Source: Pseudomonadota bacterium
GTDB taxonomy: Bacteria; Pseudomonadota; Gammaproteobacteria; Burkholderiales; Burkholderiaceae_C
Assembly: GCA_021848345.1 (NCBI GenBank)
Contig: JAJZUV010000015.1
Location: forward strand, 1 to 64,000
Reading direction: 5' to 3'
Length of the DNA stretch: 64,000 nt
Part shown: piece by piece, positions 1-7,897 of the stretch
Layout: every line of letters begins with the position of its first letter
Position numbering within the stretch: position 1 is the first letter of the stretch
Made by a program: the position numbers and the translations under genes
Notes under the pieces: model-generated
What the model was told of the DNA's origin: nothing
Databases searched by the model: none
The model's input: the letters and a program-made list of their open reading frames with translations, nothing else

Positions 1-208
1 ACTTGCCGAACAGCACGCGATCGCCGACCTTGACCGCCATCGGCAGCAGCTCGCCCTTGTCGTCGCGCTTGCCGGGGCCGACCGCCAGCACTTCACCCTG
101 ATCGGGCTTCTCGGCAGCGGCGTCGGGAATGTAGATGCCGGAAGCCGTCTTGGTTTCCTGTTCCACACGCTTGACGATGACACGATCGTGCAGGGGACGC
201 AATTTCAT
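1..208 (-). CDS. groES: Co-chaperonin GroES (3' end cut by window edge)
   Basis: Encodes the N-terminal 69 residues of the 10-kDa lid of the GroEL folding chamber in the cytoplasm. The protein opens [14 protein letters not shown] and continues with the SGIYIPD mobile-loop region, [10 protein letters not shown] and VGDRVLFGK, all standard GroES motifs. The family is about 96 residues, so roughly 27 are missing beyond position 1. groEL would be expected further left. The ATG at 206-208 has an AGGAG ribosome site eight bases upstream (217-221). A long leader separates it from a CIRCE operator and promoter at 341-394, so heat-shock control by HrcA is very likely. Identification is certain; only the truncation limits it. 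Confidence 0.97.
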   Translation of the reverse strand, partial: MKLRPLHDRVIVKRVEQETKTASGIYIPDAAAEKPDQGEVLAVGPGKRDDKGELLPMAVKVGDRVLFGK

Positions 209-340
209 GAAGGTTGCTCCTGAGGAGGTGTTCGGGATTCAAAACCGGGTTGTCCAACGCAGGCCGCGCCCCGTGGGGCGCGGCACACCGGTGCCCTGCG
301 GGTGGGGAGCCCAAATCTGCCGGCCCCGGCCATCCGCTCG

Positions 341-367
341 TTAGCACTCAGCGGTTGCGAGTGCTAA
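341..367 (-). promoter_or_regulatory. CIRCE operator (HrcA site) of groES
   Basis: TTAGCACTC, nine bases, then GAGTGCTAA: an exact match to the CIRCE consensus bound by the heat-shock repressor HrcA. It begins at the last base of the -10 box and covers the expected start of transcription, so bound HrcA would block initiation. It lies 133 bases upstream of the groES ATG. Confidence 0.95.
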
Positions 368-394
368 TTGTAGGGGCGACGCGTCGGATTTCAA
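367..394 (-). promoter_or_regulatory. groES promoter, sigma70 with overlapping sigma32-like boxes
   Basis: On the minus strand TTGAAA (389-394), 16 bases, then TACAAT (367-372) form a good sigma70 promoter. The same DNA reads CTTGAAA, 12 bases, CCCCTACA, close to the sigma32 pattern (CTTGAAA / CCCCATNT). Dual housekeeping and heat-shock sigma use together with HrcA is known for some proteobacterial groESL operons. Here it is inferred from sequence only. Confidence 0.72.
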
Positions 395-626
395 GACCTG
401 GAGCGCGGCATGGGGGCTTGCGCGGTATCCGGCGTGCCCCCGGGGACCGACCCTGCTCACCGTCGCCGACGACATCGCCACCCGGATCGTGCCGGCAAGC
501 TTCCCACGCAGGCCGTTGCGCTTCGCCCGGGGCAAGCTCCGCTTCGACACGAGCCGGACGCCGCACACGCGGGCGGCCCCGCGCCAGGACCACGAACGCG
601 CACGCGCCATGGCCCAGGACGTGGAA

Positions 627-1235
627 CTACCGCAGGGGGCCGCGCATCCAGCTTGCGCTGGAACTTCCGCTGAAAGCGGGAGCCTGCCCATCGACGGGCG
701 ACACCCTGGCAGAGTTGAAACGCCGTATCCATGCGAAGTCCGATGCGTGGCCCCGCCAATCGATCCGGGAAAGCTGCGTGCTGGCGGCCAGGGTTCCTAT
801 CGGATATCCCTGGACGGTTCCCGGGTCCGCGGTACATGATCGAGCGGATGGCAGGTCCGTGCGCCTCGAAGACCGGGATGGCGCGCCCGTGGCGCAAGCG
901 TCATTTTGAAGATGGTACCCGGCAGGACACTGCAAGATCACATCGCAATCCGCCGGCCCCCAGGGAATTCGCGGCCTGGCGCCGTTCACCGGAACGTTCC
1001 AGGTAACAGCCACGTAATTCCGGTTCGCCGCGGGAACGGCGGATCGGAAGACCCAGCGCGTGCTGAGTTGCTCGTTGATCACGTACTGAATGAAGTCCGG
1101 CAATGTCTGCCTGCCGCCGGACTTCGCGGTTACTCCGTCAGCGCAAACCGCATTTGGATAAGGATTTGCACGCGCCACGGAAATCGCGAGACCCAGGGAT
1201 ACCGCGGCGGCCACCCTATTCACGTTGCGGTGCAT
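627..1235 (-). pseudogene. Truncated secreted protein resembling the N-terminus of an RHS/DUF6531 protein
   Basis: The reading frame starts with a plausible signal peptide (MHRNVNRVAAAVSLGLAISV, ending ARA). An approximately 85-residue region follows, then the CPAGYHLQNDAC spacer motif and a segment ending DFAWIRRFNS. CPxGYxLQNxxC spacers followed by an (R)xYNS/FNS strand are typical of the start of large RHS/YD-repeat secreted proteins. The frame then stops after about 202 residues, with no YD repeats or toxin tail. Codon third positions are less GC-biased than in neighbouring genes. The DNA between here and the groES promoter has no frame I can recognise. I infer a decayed fragment; an intact small secreted protein is the alternative. 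Confidence 0.42.
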
Positions 1236-1302
1236 TTTTCCCAGCAGTTGGATTCCGTGGCCGGGAAGTCTACCGTCATGCCGGATCGCGGAGGTGCCCG
1301 GC

Positions 1303-1941
1303 TCAGCGCAGCAGCTTGAAGGCATGGGTCCACGCGTTGTCGCGGAACCCGGGAATGCACCACAGCATGGCCAGCGGCTCGATGGCGCGCGCGGCGACCG
1401 CCGATCCCATGTCGGCGACCTCCCAGCCCAGTTCGTCGAGCAGCGCGGCGGTGGTCGATTTGGCCCCGGCGTCGTTGCCCGCGATGAACATGGTCGGCCG
1501 CACGCCGCCGGCGAACTCGGGGTCGATCATGCGGGCGGCGCCGACCGAATTGAAGGCCTTCACCAGATGCGCCTCGGGATGTTGCTGCTGCAGCCGCTCC
1601 ATCAGGGATTCGCCCGGGCCGGTGAAGTAGCCGAGCACGCCGTCGACCGGTGGGGTATCCGCGATGGGATTGGTGGTGTCGAGCACCGGCTTGCCGTCGA
1701 GGCCGGCACCGGCGTCGCGCGCCGCCAGCAGCGCGGCGCTGCCCTTGACCGCCAGCACCACGACGTCGCCGAAGGCCGCCGCGTCGGCGCTGCTCGCGAC
1801 CCGCACGCCGGGGGTGCTCGCAGCGAATGGGGCCAACTTCGCCACGTCGCGGGTGCCGAGCATCACCGCGTGCCCGTGCCTGGCGAATCCGGCGGCCAGG
1901 GTCTGGGCGACGATGCCCGAACCGATGATTCCGATGTTCAT
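1303..1941 (-). CDS. NADPH-dependent F420-reductase-like (NAD(P)-binding) protein
   Basis: A 212-residue single-domain Rossmann protein beginning MNIGIIGSGIVAQTLA. The GxGxxA loop is followed by TRD, the usual NADP-phosphate binding region of the F420-dependent NADP reductase superfamily. Further family motifs are LAVKG, LDTTNPI and KAFNSVGA. Many bacterial members work without F420 and reduce small carbonyl substrates or flavins with NADPH; the substrate here cannot be read from sequence. It is transcribed away from the LysR gene that starts at 2064. A perfect inverted repeat lies in the shared intergenic DNA, so that LysR probably controls it. Family assignment is firm, reaction is not. Confidence 0.82.
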   Translation of the reverse strand: MNIGIIGSGIVAQTLAAGFARHGHAVMLGTRDVAKLAPFAASTPGVRVASSADAAAFGDVVVLAVKGSAALLAARDAGAGLDGKPVLDTTNPIADTPPVDGVLGYFTGPGESLMERLQQQHPEAHLVKAFNSVGAARMIDPEFAGGVRPTMFIAGNDAGAKSTTAALLDELGWEVADMGSAVAARAIEPLAMLWCIPGFRDNAWTHAFKLLR

Positions 1942-2010
1942 GATCCAACTCCCTTCGAGGTGGTCCGCGGCGCGGGCCTGAAGCGAACTCTAGGCATTCG
2001 AAGTGCGTAG

Positions 2011-2047
2011 CGAAAGTCATGGTCGGTTGATTCGGCCATGACTTTCG
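2011..2047. promoter_or_regulatory. Perfect 12-bp inverted repeat between the divergent pair (probable LysR operator)
   Basis: CGAAAGTCATGG at 2011-2022 is mirrored exactly by CCATGACTTTCG at 2036-2047. Two further base pairs are possible after one mismatch, leaving a 7-base centre. It sits 17 bases upstream of the ATG at 2064 and 70 bases from the divergent start at 1941. LysR-type regulators commonly bind such dyads, repressing their own gene and activating the neighbour. Role inferred from position and symmetry. Confidence 0.6.
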
Positions 2048-2063
2048 GTTGAGAATCCAGGAC

Positions 2064-3050
2064 ATGAAGCAACTCCAGGGATTGCTCGCTCTGGTCGAGA
2101 TCGCCGCGGCCGGCAGCTTCGCCGGTGCCGCGCGGCGCCTGAACCTGACGCCCGCGGCGGTCAGCAAGAGCCTTGCCCGGCTCGAGGAACAGCTGGGGGT
2201 GCGCCTGGTCCAGCGCAGCACGCGCACCGCGCGCCTGACCGACGAGGGCGCCCGTTTTGTCGACAAGGCGCGCGACGCCTTGCGCCTGCTCGACGAGGCC
2301 GTCACCGAGGTCTCGCAGACCGCGCAGGAGCCCTCCGGCGTGGTGCGCATTTCCGTGGGAGCGGCGTTCGGGCGCATGTGGGTCGTGCCCGCGCTGCCGG
2401 CGATCGCGCAGCGATTCCCGCGGCTGACCCTGGAGGTCGAACTGGACAATTCGAGGGTGGACATGGTCGCGGACGGCGTCGACATCGCGATCCGGGGCGG
2501 CTCGGTGCCCGATGCCGGCTTCGTGGCGCGCCGCGCCTGCAAGCTGCCCCTGACCTTGGTCGCCAGCCCCGACTATCTCGCGCGCGCCGGGGTTCCGGTC
2601 ACTCCCGCCGACCTGGATCGACATCGCTGCATCCAGTTTCGATCCTCGAATGGCTCCGAGGCCCCGTGGGCATTTCGCGTCAACGGCCGGCAGCTCGTCA
2701 TCAGCCCGCGGCCGGCGCTTGTCGCCAACGACAGCGATGCGGTGGTCGAACTCGCGCTGGCCGGAGGGGGGGTGGCGCAGTGCGGGCTCTACCACGCCCT
2801 GCCCCACCTTCGAGCGGGCCGCCTGAGGCTGCTGCTCCCCGACACCCACGACCCGGGCGCGCGCGAGTTCGTGGTCGTGTACCCCCACCGGCAATTCCTC
2901 GCGCCGCGCGTGCGCGTGGTGATCGACGCGCTGCTGGCGCACTTTCGCGAGACCGCGGATCTGCACTTGCAGCCGCGCGACCTGCCGGCTTCGCTGTGGG
3001 CCGTGGCGCCGACGTCGTCGCGAGGTCTTCGTCGTCCCGCCCAGGGATGA
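2064..3050 (+). CDS. LysR-family transcriptional regulator
   Basis: A 328-residue LysR regulator. The N-terminal winged helix-turn-helix is MKQLQGLLALVEIAAAGSFA, then AARRLNLTPAAVSKSLARLE. A type-2 periplasmic-binding-like effector domain follows (from about residue 90: SGVVRISVGAAFGR, then DIAIRGGSVPD). I take ATG 2064 as the start; a TTG 15 bases upstream would only add MRIQD, and part of the operator dyad would crowd it. The last 25 residues are low-complexity. It diverges from the F420-reductase-like gene across a perfect dyad and probably regulates that gene. The DIAIRGG signature places it in the CrgA/AaeR-like subgroup, often sensing aromatic or reactive carbonyl compounds; the effector is unknown. 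Confidence 0.88.
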   Translation: MKQLQGLLALVEIAAAGSFAGAARRLNLTPAAVSKSLARLEEQLGVRLVQRSTRTARLTDEGARFVDKARDALRLLDEAVTEVSQTAQEPSGVVRISVGAAFGRMWVVPALPAIAQRFPRLTLEVELDNSRVDMVADGVDIAIRGGSVPDAGFVARRACKLPLTLVASPDYLARAGVPVTPADLDRHRCIQFRSSNGSEAPWAFRVNGRQLVISPRPALVANDSDAVVELALAGGGVAQCGLYHALPHLRAGRLRLLLPDTHDPGAREFVVVYPHRQFLAPRVRVVIDALLAHFRETADLHLQPRDLPASLWAVAPTSSRGLRRPAQG

Positions 3051-3074
3051 GCGCGGACACGCCGAGCATGCCCG

Positions 3075-4028
3075 CTACCGGGTCGCCGCCCCGCGCAGGC
3101 CGCCGCGTTCCATCAGGGCCATGACCTCGCCGGACCCGGGCAGGGGCTCCACGGCGCCGTAGCCGCGGGTCGACAGCGCCGCGGCCGCGCAGGCGAAGCG
3201 AGCGGCGTCGGCCAGACCGTCGCCGGCGCCCAGCCTGACCAGCAGCGCTGCGTCGAAGCAGTCTCCGGCGCCGGTGGCGTCGACGGCCTGCACCGCGAAG
3301 GCATCGATGAAGGTCCGAGCACCTTCGGCGCTGGCCAACGCGCCCCGTGCCCCGAGCTTGAGCACGACCGTGGAGGCACCCCGGGCGTGGCACCATTCGA
3401 CCAGCCGATGCGGGTCGTCGAAGCCGGTGAGCGCGCGCAGATCCTCCAGCCCGGGAAGGAACACGTCGACCTGCCCCACGATCTCGTCGAGGGCCTCGGC
3501 CGCCTGCGCGGGGGTCCACAGCGCCGGGCGCAGGTTGGGGTCGTAGGCCACCCGCACCCCCGCCTGCCGCGCGATGCGCACCGCGTGGCGCACGGCAGCC
3601 CGCGCCGAGGCGCTGATGGCCTGGCTGATTCCCGAGACGTGGAGAAAGCGGGCGCGGCGGATCAGCGGCTCCGGCACGTCGTGCACGCTCATCCGGCTGG
3701 CCGCCGAGTCGGCGCGCCGATAGCTGAACGCGTGTCCGTGCGGACCGTGCGTGACGAAGTAGAGGCCGGTCGGCGCGGTGGCATCCGTCTGCACAGTGCC
3801 GGCATCGACGCCCTCGCGGCGCCACAATTCGAGCAGCAGGCGGCCGAAGGCATCGTCGCCGATGCGGGTGAAATAAGCGCTCCGTGCACCGAGGCGCGAC
3901 GCGGCGATCGCGGTATTGGACGTGTCGCCGCCGAAGCCCTGCAGCCAACTGCGCCCGTCGCCGCGCGCCTGGTTGAATTCGACCAGCGCCTCGCCGATCG
4001 CCACGAGGTCGAAGGCGCCGTCAGGCAT
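3075..4028 (-). CDS. PfkB-family sugar kinase, probably 2-keto-3-deoxygluconate kinase
   Basis: A 317-residue ribokinase-fold enzyme. Family landmarks are AIGEALVEFN near the N-terminus, GGDTSNTAIAASRLGA (sugar-binding region), YDPNLRP, and the C-terminal DATGAGDCFDAAL, with the GAGD anion hole and catalytic Asp. The ALW after YDPNLRP and the overall pattern fit KdgK, which makes 2-keto-3-deoxy-6-phosphogluconate from KDG and ATP. Other PfkB kinases (fructokinase, ribokinase) cannot be excluded. Its start overlaps the end of the TetR gene by 8 bp (4021-4028), so the two are co-transcribed and translationally coupled. No other KDG-pathway enzyme is adjacent, although a dehydratase of the right type lies at 33810. 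Confidence 0.8.
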   Translation of the reverse strand: MPDGAFDLVAIGEALVEFNQARGDGRSWLQGFGGDTSNTAIAASRLGARSAYFTRIGDDAFGRLLLELWRREGVDAGTVQTDATAPTGLYFVTHGPHGHAFSYRRADSAASRMSVHDVPEPLIRRARFLHVSGISQAISASARAAVRHAVRIARQAGVRVAYDPNLRPALWTPAQAAEALDEIVGQVDVFLPGLEDLRALTGFDDPHRLVEWCHARGASTVVLKLGARGALASAEGARTFIDAFAVQAVDATGAGDCFDAALLVRLGAGDGLADAARFACAAAALSTRGYGAVEPLPGSGEVMALMERGGLRGAATR

Positions 4029-4593
4029 GCTTGCCGGACCGGGGGTGTCGATCCGTGAGCAGCGCGCTCGCGATCACGTCCGCGAGATGTCCCGCGCGGG
4101 GCGCGAACGCCGCCTGGTCGCCGAGCCAGCCCAGGGAGGCCATGAGCGCGAACAGGTCGGCACCGTCGATGTCCGCGCGCGCCGCGCCCGCGGCCTGGGC
4201 GCGATGCAGCATGTTCGCGCCCGCCGAGCGCACGGTGGTGCACGATGCGTGCAGCGCGGATTGCGGGTCGTCGATGGCGCCGGCCATCAGCTCGACCACG
4301 CCGCGATAGCTGCGCACGAAGCCGATGCCGTCGCGAAACCAGGCCACCAGGGCCTCGCCGGGCGCATCGGTGGACTCGAGCTCGCCCGCCTTGCGGGTCA
4401 GCTCATCGAGGGCACTGCGAAGCAGGGCCTCGAACAAGGCCTCTCGCGTGGGGAAATGGCGATACAGCGTGCCCAGGCCGACGTCGGCGCGGCGGGCGAT
4501 TTCCCGCAGCGAAGCCGCCGCGCCCTGCTCGGCGACGACCTCGCGCGCGACCGCGAACAAGTGGCTGTGGATTTTTCGGGCGTCGGCGCGCAT
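4021..4593 (-). CDS. TetR-family transcriptional repressor
   Basis: A 190-residue TetR regulator. The helix-turn-helix is AASLREIARRADVGLGTLYR followed by HFPTREALFEALL, and a C-terminal ligand domain has a conserved WFRDGIGF patch. It faces the SDR gene at 4825. Three near-identical 15-bp dyads flank the two starts: one downstream of its own TATAAT box, two over the SDR promoter. This supports autorepression and repression of the SDR. The PfkB kinase gene overlaps its 3' end and shares its transcript. The ligand is unknown; this SDR/TetR arrangement is common in carbonyl or quinone detoxification. Confidence 0.88.
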   Translation of the reverse strand: MRADARKIHSHLFAVAREVVAEQGAAASLREIARRADVGLGTLYRHFPTREALFEALLRSALDELTRKAGELESTDAPGEALVAWFRDGIGFVRSYRGVVELMAGAIDDPQSALHASCTTVRSAGANMLHRAQAAGAARADIDGADLFALMASLGWLGDQAAFAPRAGHLADVIASALLTDRHPRSGKHA

Positions 4594-4610
4594 GGGCCCT
4601 GCGGAGGAGT

Positions 4611-4625
4611 CGGATCAGTGCTCCG
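4611..4625. promoter_or_regulatory. TetR operator 1 (own promoter)
   Basis: CGGATCAGTGCTCCG, a 15-bp dyad matching CGGAGCA-N-TGNTCCG on the opposite strand with one mismatch. It lies just downstream of the tetR TATAAT box (4627-4632, minus strand), where repressor would cover the transcription start. The same motif recurs at 4715 and 4737. Confidence 0.75.
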
Positions 4626-4626
4626 G

Positions 4627-4632
4627 ATTATA
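4627..4632 (-). promoter_or_regulatory. -10 box of the tetR-kinase transcript
   Basis: A consensus TATAAT on the minus strand, 34 bases upstream of the tetR ATG and next to operator 1. No convincing -35 box is visible at 16-18 bases, so basal activity may be modest. Confidence 0.55.
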
Positions 4633-4706
4633 GGGAGCGCAGATCGCCACGCCCGATGAGGCGAGGCTCCGCGGGCCGTGCTCCGGCGCCCGATCCGGCG
4701 GGTTCT

Positions 4707-4735
4707 TTGACAATCGGAGCACTGCTCCTTATTAT
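4707..4735 (+). promoter_or_regulatory. Promoter of the SDR gene
   Basis: TTGACA (4707-4712), 17 bases, TATTAT (4730-4735): a near-consensus sigma70 promoter. Operator 2 occupies the spacer exactly and operator 3 begins two bases after the -10, so a bound TetR dimer pair would block polymerase completely. Confidence 0.85.
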
Positions 4736-4751
4736 TCGGAGCACTGTTCCG
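4715..4751. promoter_or_regulatory. TetR operators 2 and 3 (SDR promoter)
   Basis: CGGAGCACTGCTCCT (4715-4729) and CGGAGCACTGTTCCG (4737-4751). Each is a 15-bp dyad around a central base, with centres 22 bp apart, i.e. two helical turns on the same DNA face. Together with operator 1 they define the motif CGGAGCA-C-TGNTCCG. This arrangement would favour cooperative binding. Confidence 0.8.
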
Positions 4752-4824
4752 TTCGTGGCCGAGCGCCTCGCGTCGGCCCATCGCCCCCCCAAGAAGAAGG
4801 CTCCTTGCCCTCCCGGAGAAACGC

Positions 4825-5580
4825 ATGCCCACAGCACTCGACTTGTCGAAGGAATTCGCCGGCCGTCGCGCCCTCGTCACCGGAGGCACCCGCGGCATCG
4901 GCGCTGCCATCGCGCAGCGCCTTCTCGACGGCGGTGCCGAGGTCGTCGTCGCGGCCCGCTCGCGCAGCGACGAAACACCCGCGGCGGCGCGGTTCGTCGC
5001 CGGCGACCTGCGCGCCCGCGAAGGCGCGAAGGCGATCGCCGACGCCACCCTGCGGGCCCTGGGCGGCCTGGACATCCTGGTGAACAACGCGGGCGGATCC
5101 CGCGCCTTCCTCGGCGGCTCCGAAACCATTCCCGACGAGGAATGGCAGCGCGACCTCGAGCTCAACCTGCTTGCCGCGGTGCGACTGACCAATGCCGTGC
5201 TGCCGGCGCTGCGCGCCTCGAAGGCAGCATGCATCGTGAACATCTCGTCCACCGCGGCCACCACGCCGTTCCCCTTCGACGTGCACTACGGGGCCGCGAA
5301 GGCAGCGCTGGACTACTACTCCCGCACCCTGGCGGTGGAGCTCGGCCCCAGCGGCATCCGCGTGAACGTCGTCTCGCCCGGCCCCATCTCGACCCCGAAC
5401 GCGGACGAGCTGCGCAGGCAGTTCCCGATTTCGGGCGATCAGTGGTTTCAGTTCGTTCCGCTGGGCCGCATCGGCGAGACCTCGGACATCGCGGAGGTCG
5501 TGGCCCTGCTGGCCTCCGATCGCGGCAAGTTCCTGACCGGCGTGAACTACCGCGTCGACGGCGGCATGACGGCGCGCTGA
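4825..5580 (+). CDS. Short-chain dehydrogenase/reductase
   Basis: A 251-residue classical SDR. The cofactor loop is TGGTRGIG (about residues 19-26), then NNAG, the catalytic Ser in NISSTAATT, and YGAAK as the YxxxK active-site pair. VNVVSPGPI follows and DGGMTAR ends the protein. It probably oxidises or reduces a small alcohol/carbonyl with NAD(P)H in the cytoplasm; the substrate is not deducible. It has its own strong promoter at 4707-4735, fully overlaid by two operators for the divergent TetR. Expression should therefore be inducible by the TetR ligand. Confidence 0.88.
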   Translation: MPTALDLSKEFAGRRALVTGGTRGIGAAIAQRLLDGGAEVVVAARSRSDETPAAARFVAGDLRAREGAKAIADATLRALGGLDILVNNAGGSRAFLGGSETIPDEEWQRDLELNLLAAVRLTNAVLPALRASKAACIVNISSTAATTPFPFDVHYGAAKAALDYYSRTLAVELGPSGIRVNVVSPGPISTPNADELRRQFPISGDQWFQFVPLGRIGETSDIAEVVALLASDRGKFLTGVNYRVDGGMTAR

Positions 5581-5709
5581 ACCGGCGGGCAAGGCCAAGT
5601 TCGCGACGGCCCAGGCCATGCGCTTGATGCAGTCGCCGTTGCACGAGAGGGCCCGGGCCCCCGGGGTCCCCCTGCGCAGGCGCTGCGCTGACGCGCCGGA
5701 CGCCGGCTG

Positions 5710-6345
5710 TCAGCCCTGCTTCGCCGCGGCGGCCGCGTCGTCGAGTTCGGCGGCACGGCGCCACGCCGGACGCTGCGTCAGCAGCGCGCAGTAGTCCTCG
5801 AAGACCGGCCGCTTCTCGATGGTGCCGAAGCGCAGACCGAAGACCAGGTGCGAGCCCAGGTACACGTCGGCCGCGCTGAAGCGCTCGCCCAGCAGCCAGG
5901 GGCCGCGCGCGGCAACGGCCGCTTCCACCGCCGCCAGGGTTTCCTCGAAGCTGCCGTAGCCGATCATGCGCCTGCGCTCGGGCGGCACCACGAAGCCCAA
6001 CGCGCGGTTGGACACGGCGGCTTCCAACGGGCCGGCGGCGAAGAACATCCAGCGGTAGTACGCGCCGCGCAGCGGCGAATCACAGGCGGGCGCCAGGCCC
6101 TTCGACGCGAAGGCGTCGGCCAGGTAGGCGCAGATCGCGGCCACCTCGGTGACCACCACGTCCCCATGTCGCAACGCGGGCACCTTGCCCAGCGGGTGGA
6201 TGGCCAGGTATTCGGGCGACTTCATCGAGCCGCCGTACTCGAGCACCTCGGTACGGTACGGCTCCCCGACTTCCTCGAGCATCCAGCGCACGATCCGTCC
6301 GCGGGACTGGGGGTGGGTGTAGAAGACGAGTTCCGCGGCGGCCAT
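5710..6345 (-). CDS. Glutathione S-transferase family protein
   Basis: A 211-residue cytosolic GST. The N-terminal thioredoxin-like domain contains YTHPQSRGRIVRWMLEEVG, PLGKVPAL and VTEVAAICAYLAD, the glutathione-binding cis-Pro and acidic residue region. The C-terminal helical domain ends around PAWRRAAELDDA. Start ATG at 6343-6345 is preceded by AAGGAG five bases upstream. It follows the MFS exporter gene by 25 bp on the same strand, so the pair looks like a detoxification operon: conjugation plus efflux. Substrate unknown. Family assignment strong. Confidence 0.88.
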   Translation of the reverse strand: MAAAELVFYTHPQSRGRIVRWMLEEVGEPYRTEVLEYGGSMKSPEYLAIHPLGKVPALRHGDVVVTEVAAICAYLADAFASKGLAPACDSPLRGAYYRWMFFAAGPLEAAVSNRALGFVVPPERRRMIGYGSFEETLAAVEAAVAARGPWLLGERFSAADVYLGSHLVFGLRFGTIEKRPVFEDYCALLTQRPAWRRAAELDDAAAAAKQG

Positions 6346-6370
6346 GGCTTCTCCTTGTCGAGCTTGCAGT

Positions 6371-7774
6371 CTACGGTCCCGTGGCGCGCGCCTCCCGCCC
6401 TGCCCGTGCCGCCAGCACCGTGCCCGACACATAGGCCGCGGCGATCAGCGCCAGCGCCCGCGGAAGGGACTGCGACCATGCGGGCGTGGCGTGCAGCACG
6501 GCGCCCACGGCGGCGACTCCGATCAGCGCCCCGATCTGCCGGTTGACGTTGAGCGCGGCAGCCGCGATGTTGGCATGCGCCCTGCCCGTCAGTTGCATGA
6601 CGGTGGCCGTCATCGCCGGCACCGCGGCGGCCACGCCCAGGTTGGCCGCGGCGAACAGCGCGGTCAGCCAGGGCAACGCCAGGCGATCCCCCGCGGCGGC
6701 CAGCAGGACCGAGAGCAGCGCCGACACTCCCAGGCCGACGGCCATCGCGCGGCGTGTGCCCCAGCGCGCGGACAGTTGCGGCGACAGCAGGTTGCCCAGC
6801 ATGAACATCGCCATCAAGGGCAGCAGGTCCAACCCCGTGTGCCAGGCATCGGCGTGCAGCGCCTTCTGGAAATACAGGCTGACCAGGAACAGCTGGCCGA
6901 AGGCCCCGAAGTTGATCAGGAAGCCGACCGCGTTGACCTCCAGGAAGCCCGGCCGGCCCAGCAGGGCGCGAGGAACGATGGGCGCACGCGCACGGCGCTC
7001 GCAGTACCCGAAGGCCAGCGCCGCGCCGAGACTGAGCGCCAGCGCTCCGACGATGCGGGGCGAGGCCCAACCCCATGAACCGCCTTCGATCAGCACGAAG
7101 GCCAGCGCGGCCAGCATGATGACCGCCAGCAGGTGCGGCGCCACCTCCGGCCGCGCCGCGGCATCGGGACTCGAACGCGGCAAGTGGCGCCGGGCCAGCA
7201 CCAGGCCGAGCACACCGATGGGCGCATTGAGCCAGAACACCGCGCGCCAGCCCAGCGTGCCCACGACCACGCCGCCCACCAGCGGACCGGCGGCCACCGC
7301 CACGGACACGATGGCCGACCAGAGCGCGAACACCCGCAGCCGCTCGTGCTCACCCGGGTAGGCCTGCCCGAGCAGGCTCAGGGAACTGGGCATGAACAGC
7401 GCGGCGCCGACGCCCTGGAGCAGCCGGGCGGCCACCAGCGCCGCGCCGTCGGGCGCCGCGCCGCAACAGGCGGAGGCGGCGACGAACAGCGCCAGTCCCC
7501 CCATGTAGACGTGCCTCGCACCGTGTCGGTTGGCCAGCGCGCCGCCGACGAGCAGCAAGGCCGCGAAGCTCAGGGTGTAGCCGTCGACCACCCACACCAG
7601 CGTGGGAAGCCCGGCCCGCAGGCCGCGCTCGATGCTGCCGAGCGCGACGTTGACCACCGTCACGTCGAGCATGGCCATCACGAAACCCAGCGACACCGTG
7701 AGCAAGGGCCAGTACCCGGCACTCAGGCTTCGGGGCTTCGTTCGGGGCAGGCTGCAGGGGCTGACATCGGACAT
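6371..7774 (-). CDS. DHA2-type (14-TM) MFS multidrug exporter
   Basis: A 467-residue inner-membrane drug:proton antiporter of the EmrB/QacA family. Visible hallmarks are motif D1 near TM1 (LDVTVVNVALGSI), WVVDGYTLSFAALLLVGGALA (TM2), motif A-like NRHGARHVYMGG, and the antiporter motif C region GPLVGGVVVGTLGWRAVFWLN. ATG 7772-7774 is used; a GTG nine bases upstream is possible. The GST gene follows 25 bp downstream and a LysR gene diverges upstream, so this is probably a LysR-controlled efflux and conjugation unit. Exported compound unknown. Confidence 0.87.
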   Translation of the reverse strand: MSDVSPCSLPRTKPRSLSAGYWPLLTVSLGFVMAMLDVTVVNVALGSIERGLRAGLPTLVWVVDGYTLSFAALLLVGGALANRHGARHVYMGGLALFVAASACCGAAPDGAALVAARLLQGVGAALFMPSSLSLLGQAYPGEHERLRVFALWSAIVSVAVAAGPLVGGVVVGTLGWRAVFWLNAPIGVLGLVLARRHLPRSSPDAAARPEVAPHLLAVIMLAALAFVLIEGGSWGWASPRIVGALALSLGAALAFGYCERRARAPIVPRALLGRPGFLEVNAVGFLINFGAFGQLFLVSLYFQKALHADAWHTGLDLLPLMAMFMLGNLLSPQLSARWGTRRAMAVGLGVSALLSVLLAAAGDRLALPWLTALFAAANLGVAAAVPAMTATVMQLTGRAHANIAAAALNVNRQIGALIGVAAVGAVLHATPAWSQSLPRALALIAAAYVSGTVLAARAGREARATGP

Positions 7775-7840
7775 GGCGGACACCGGCTGGGGAATGGAAG
7801 TCGAGCCATCCTAGGCGCGGGATAAGCTGCAGAAAAGCAT

Positions 7841-7872
7841 GATGCGTGCATCGCTAGAATGCAAATATGCAT
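7841..7872. promoter_or_regulatory. Two adjacent ATGC-type dyads between the MFS and LysR genes
   Basis: GATGC-GT-GCATC (7841-7852) and ATGCA-AATA-TGCAT (7859-7872) lie 26 bases before the LysR ATG, with centres about two helical turns apart. Their position between divergent genes makes them candidate operators of the LysR regulator. Function inferred from position and symmetry only. Confidence 0.45.
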
Positions 7873-7897
7873 CACCCCACTTCTGGCGGAGGAACTC

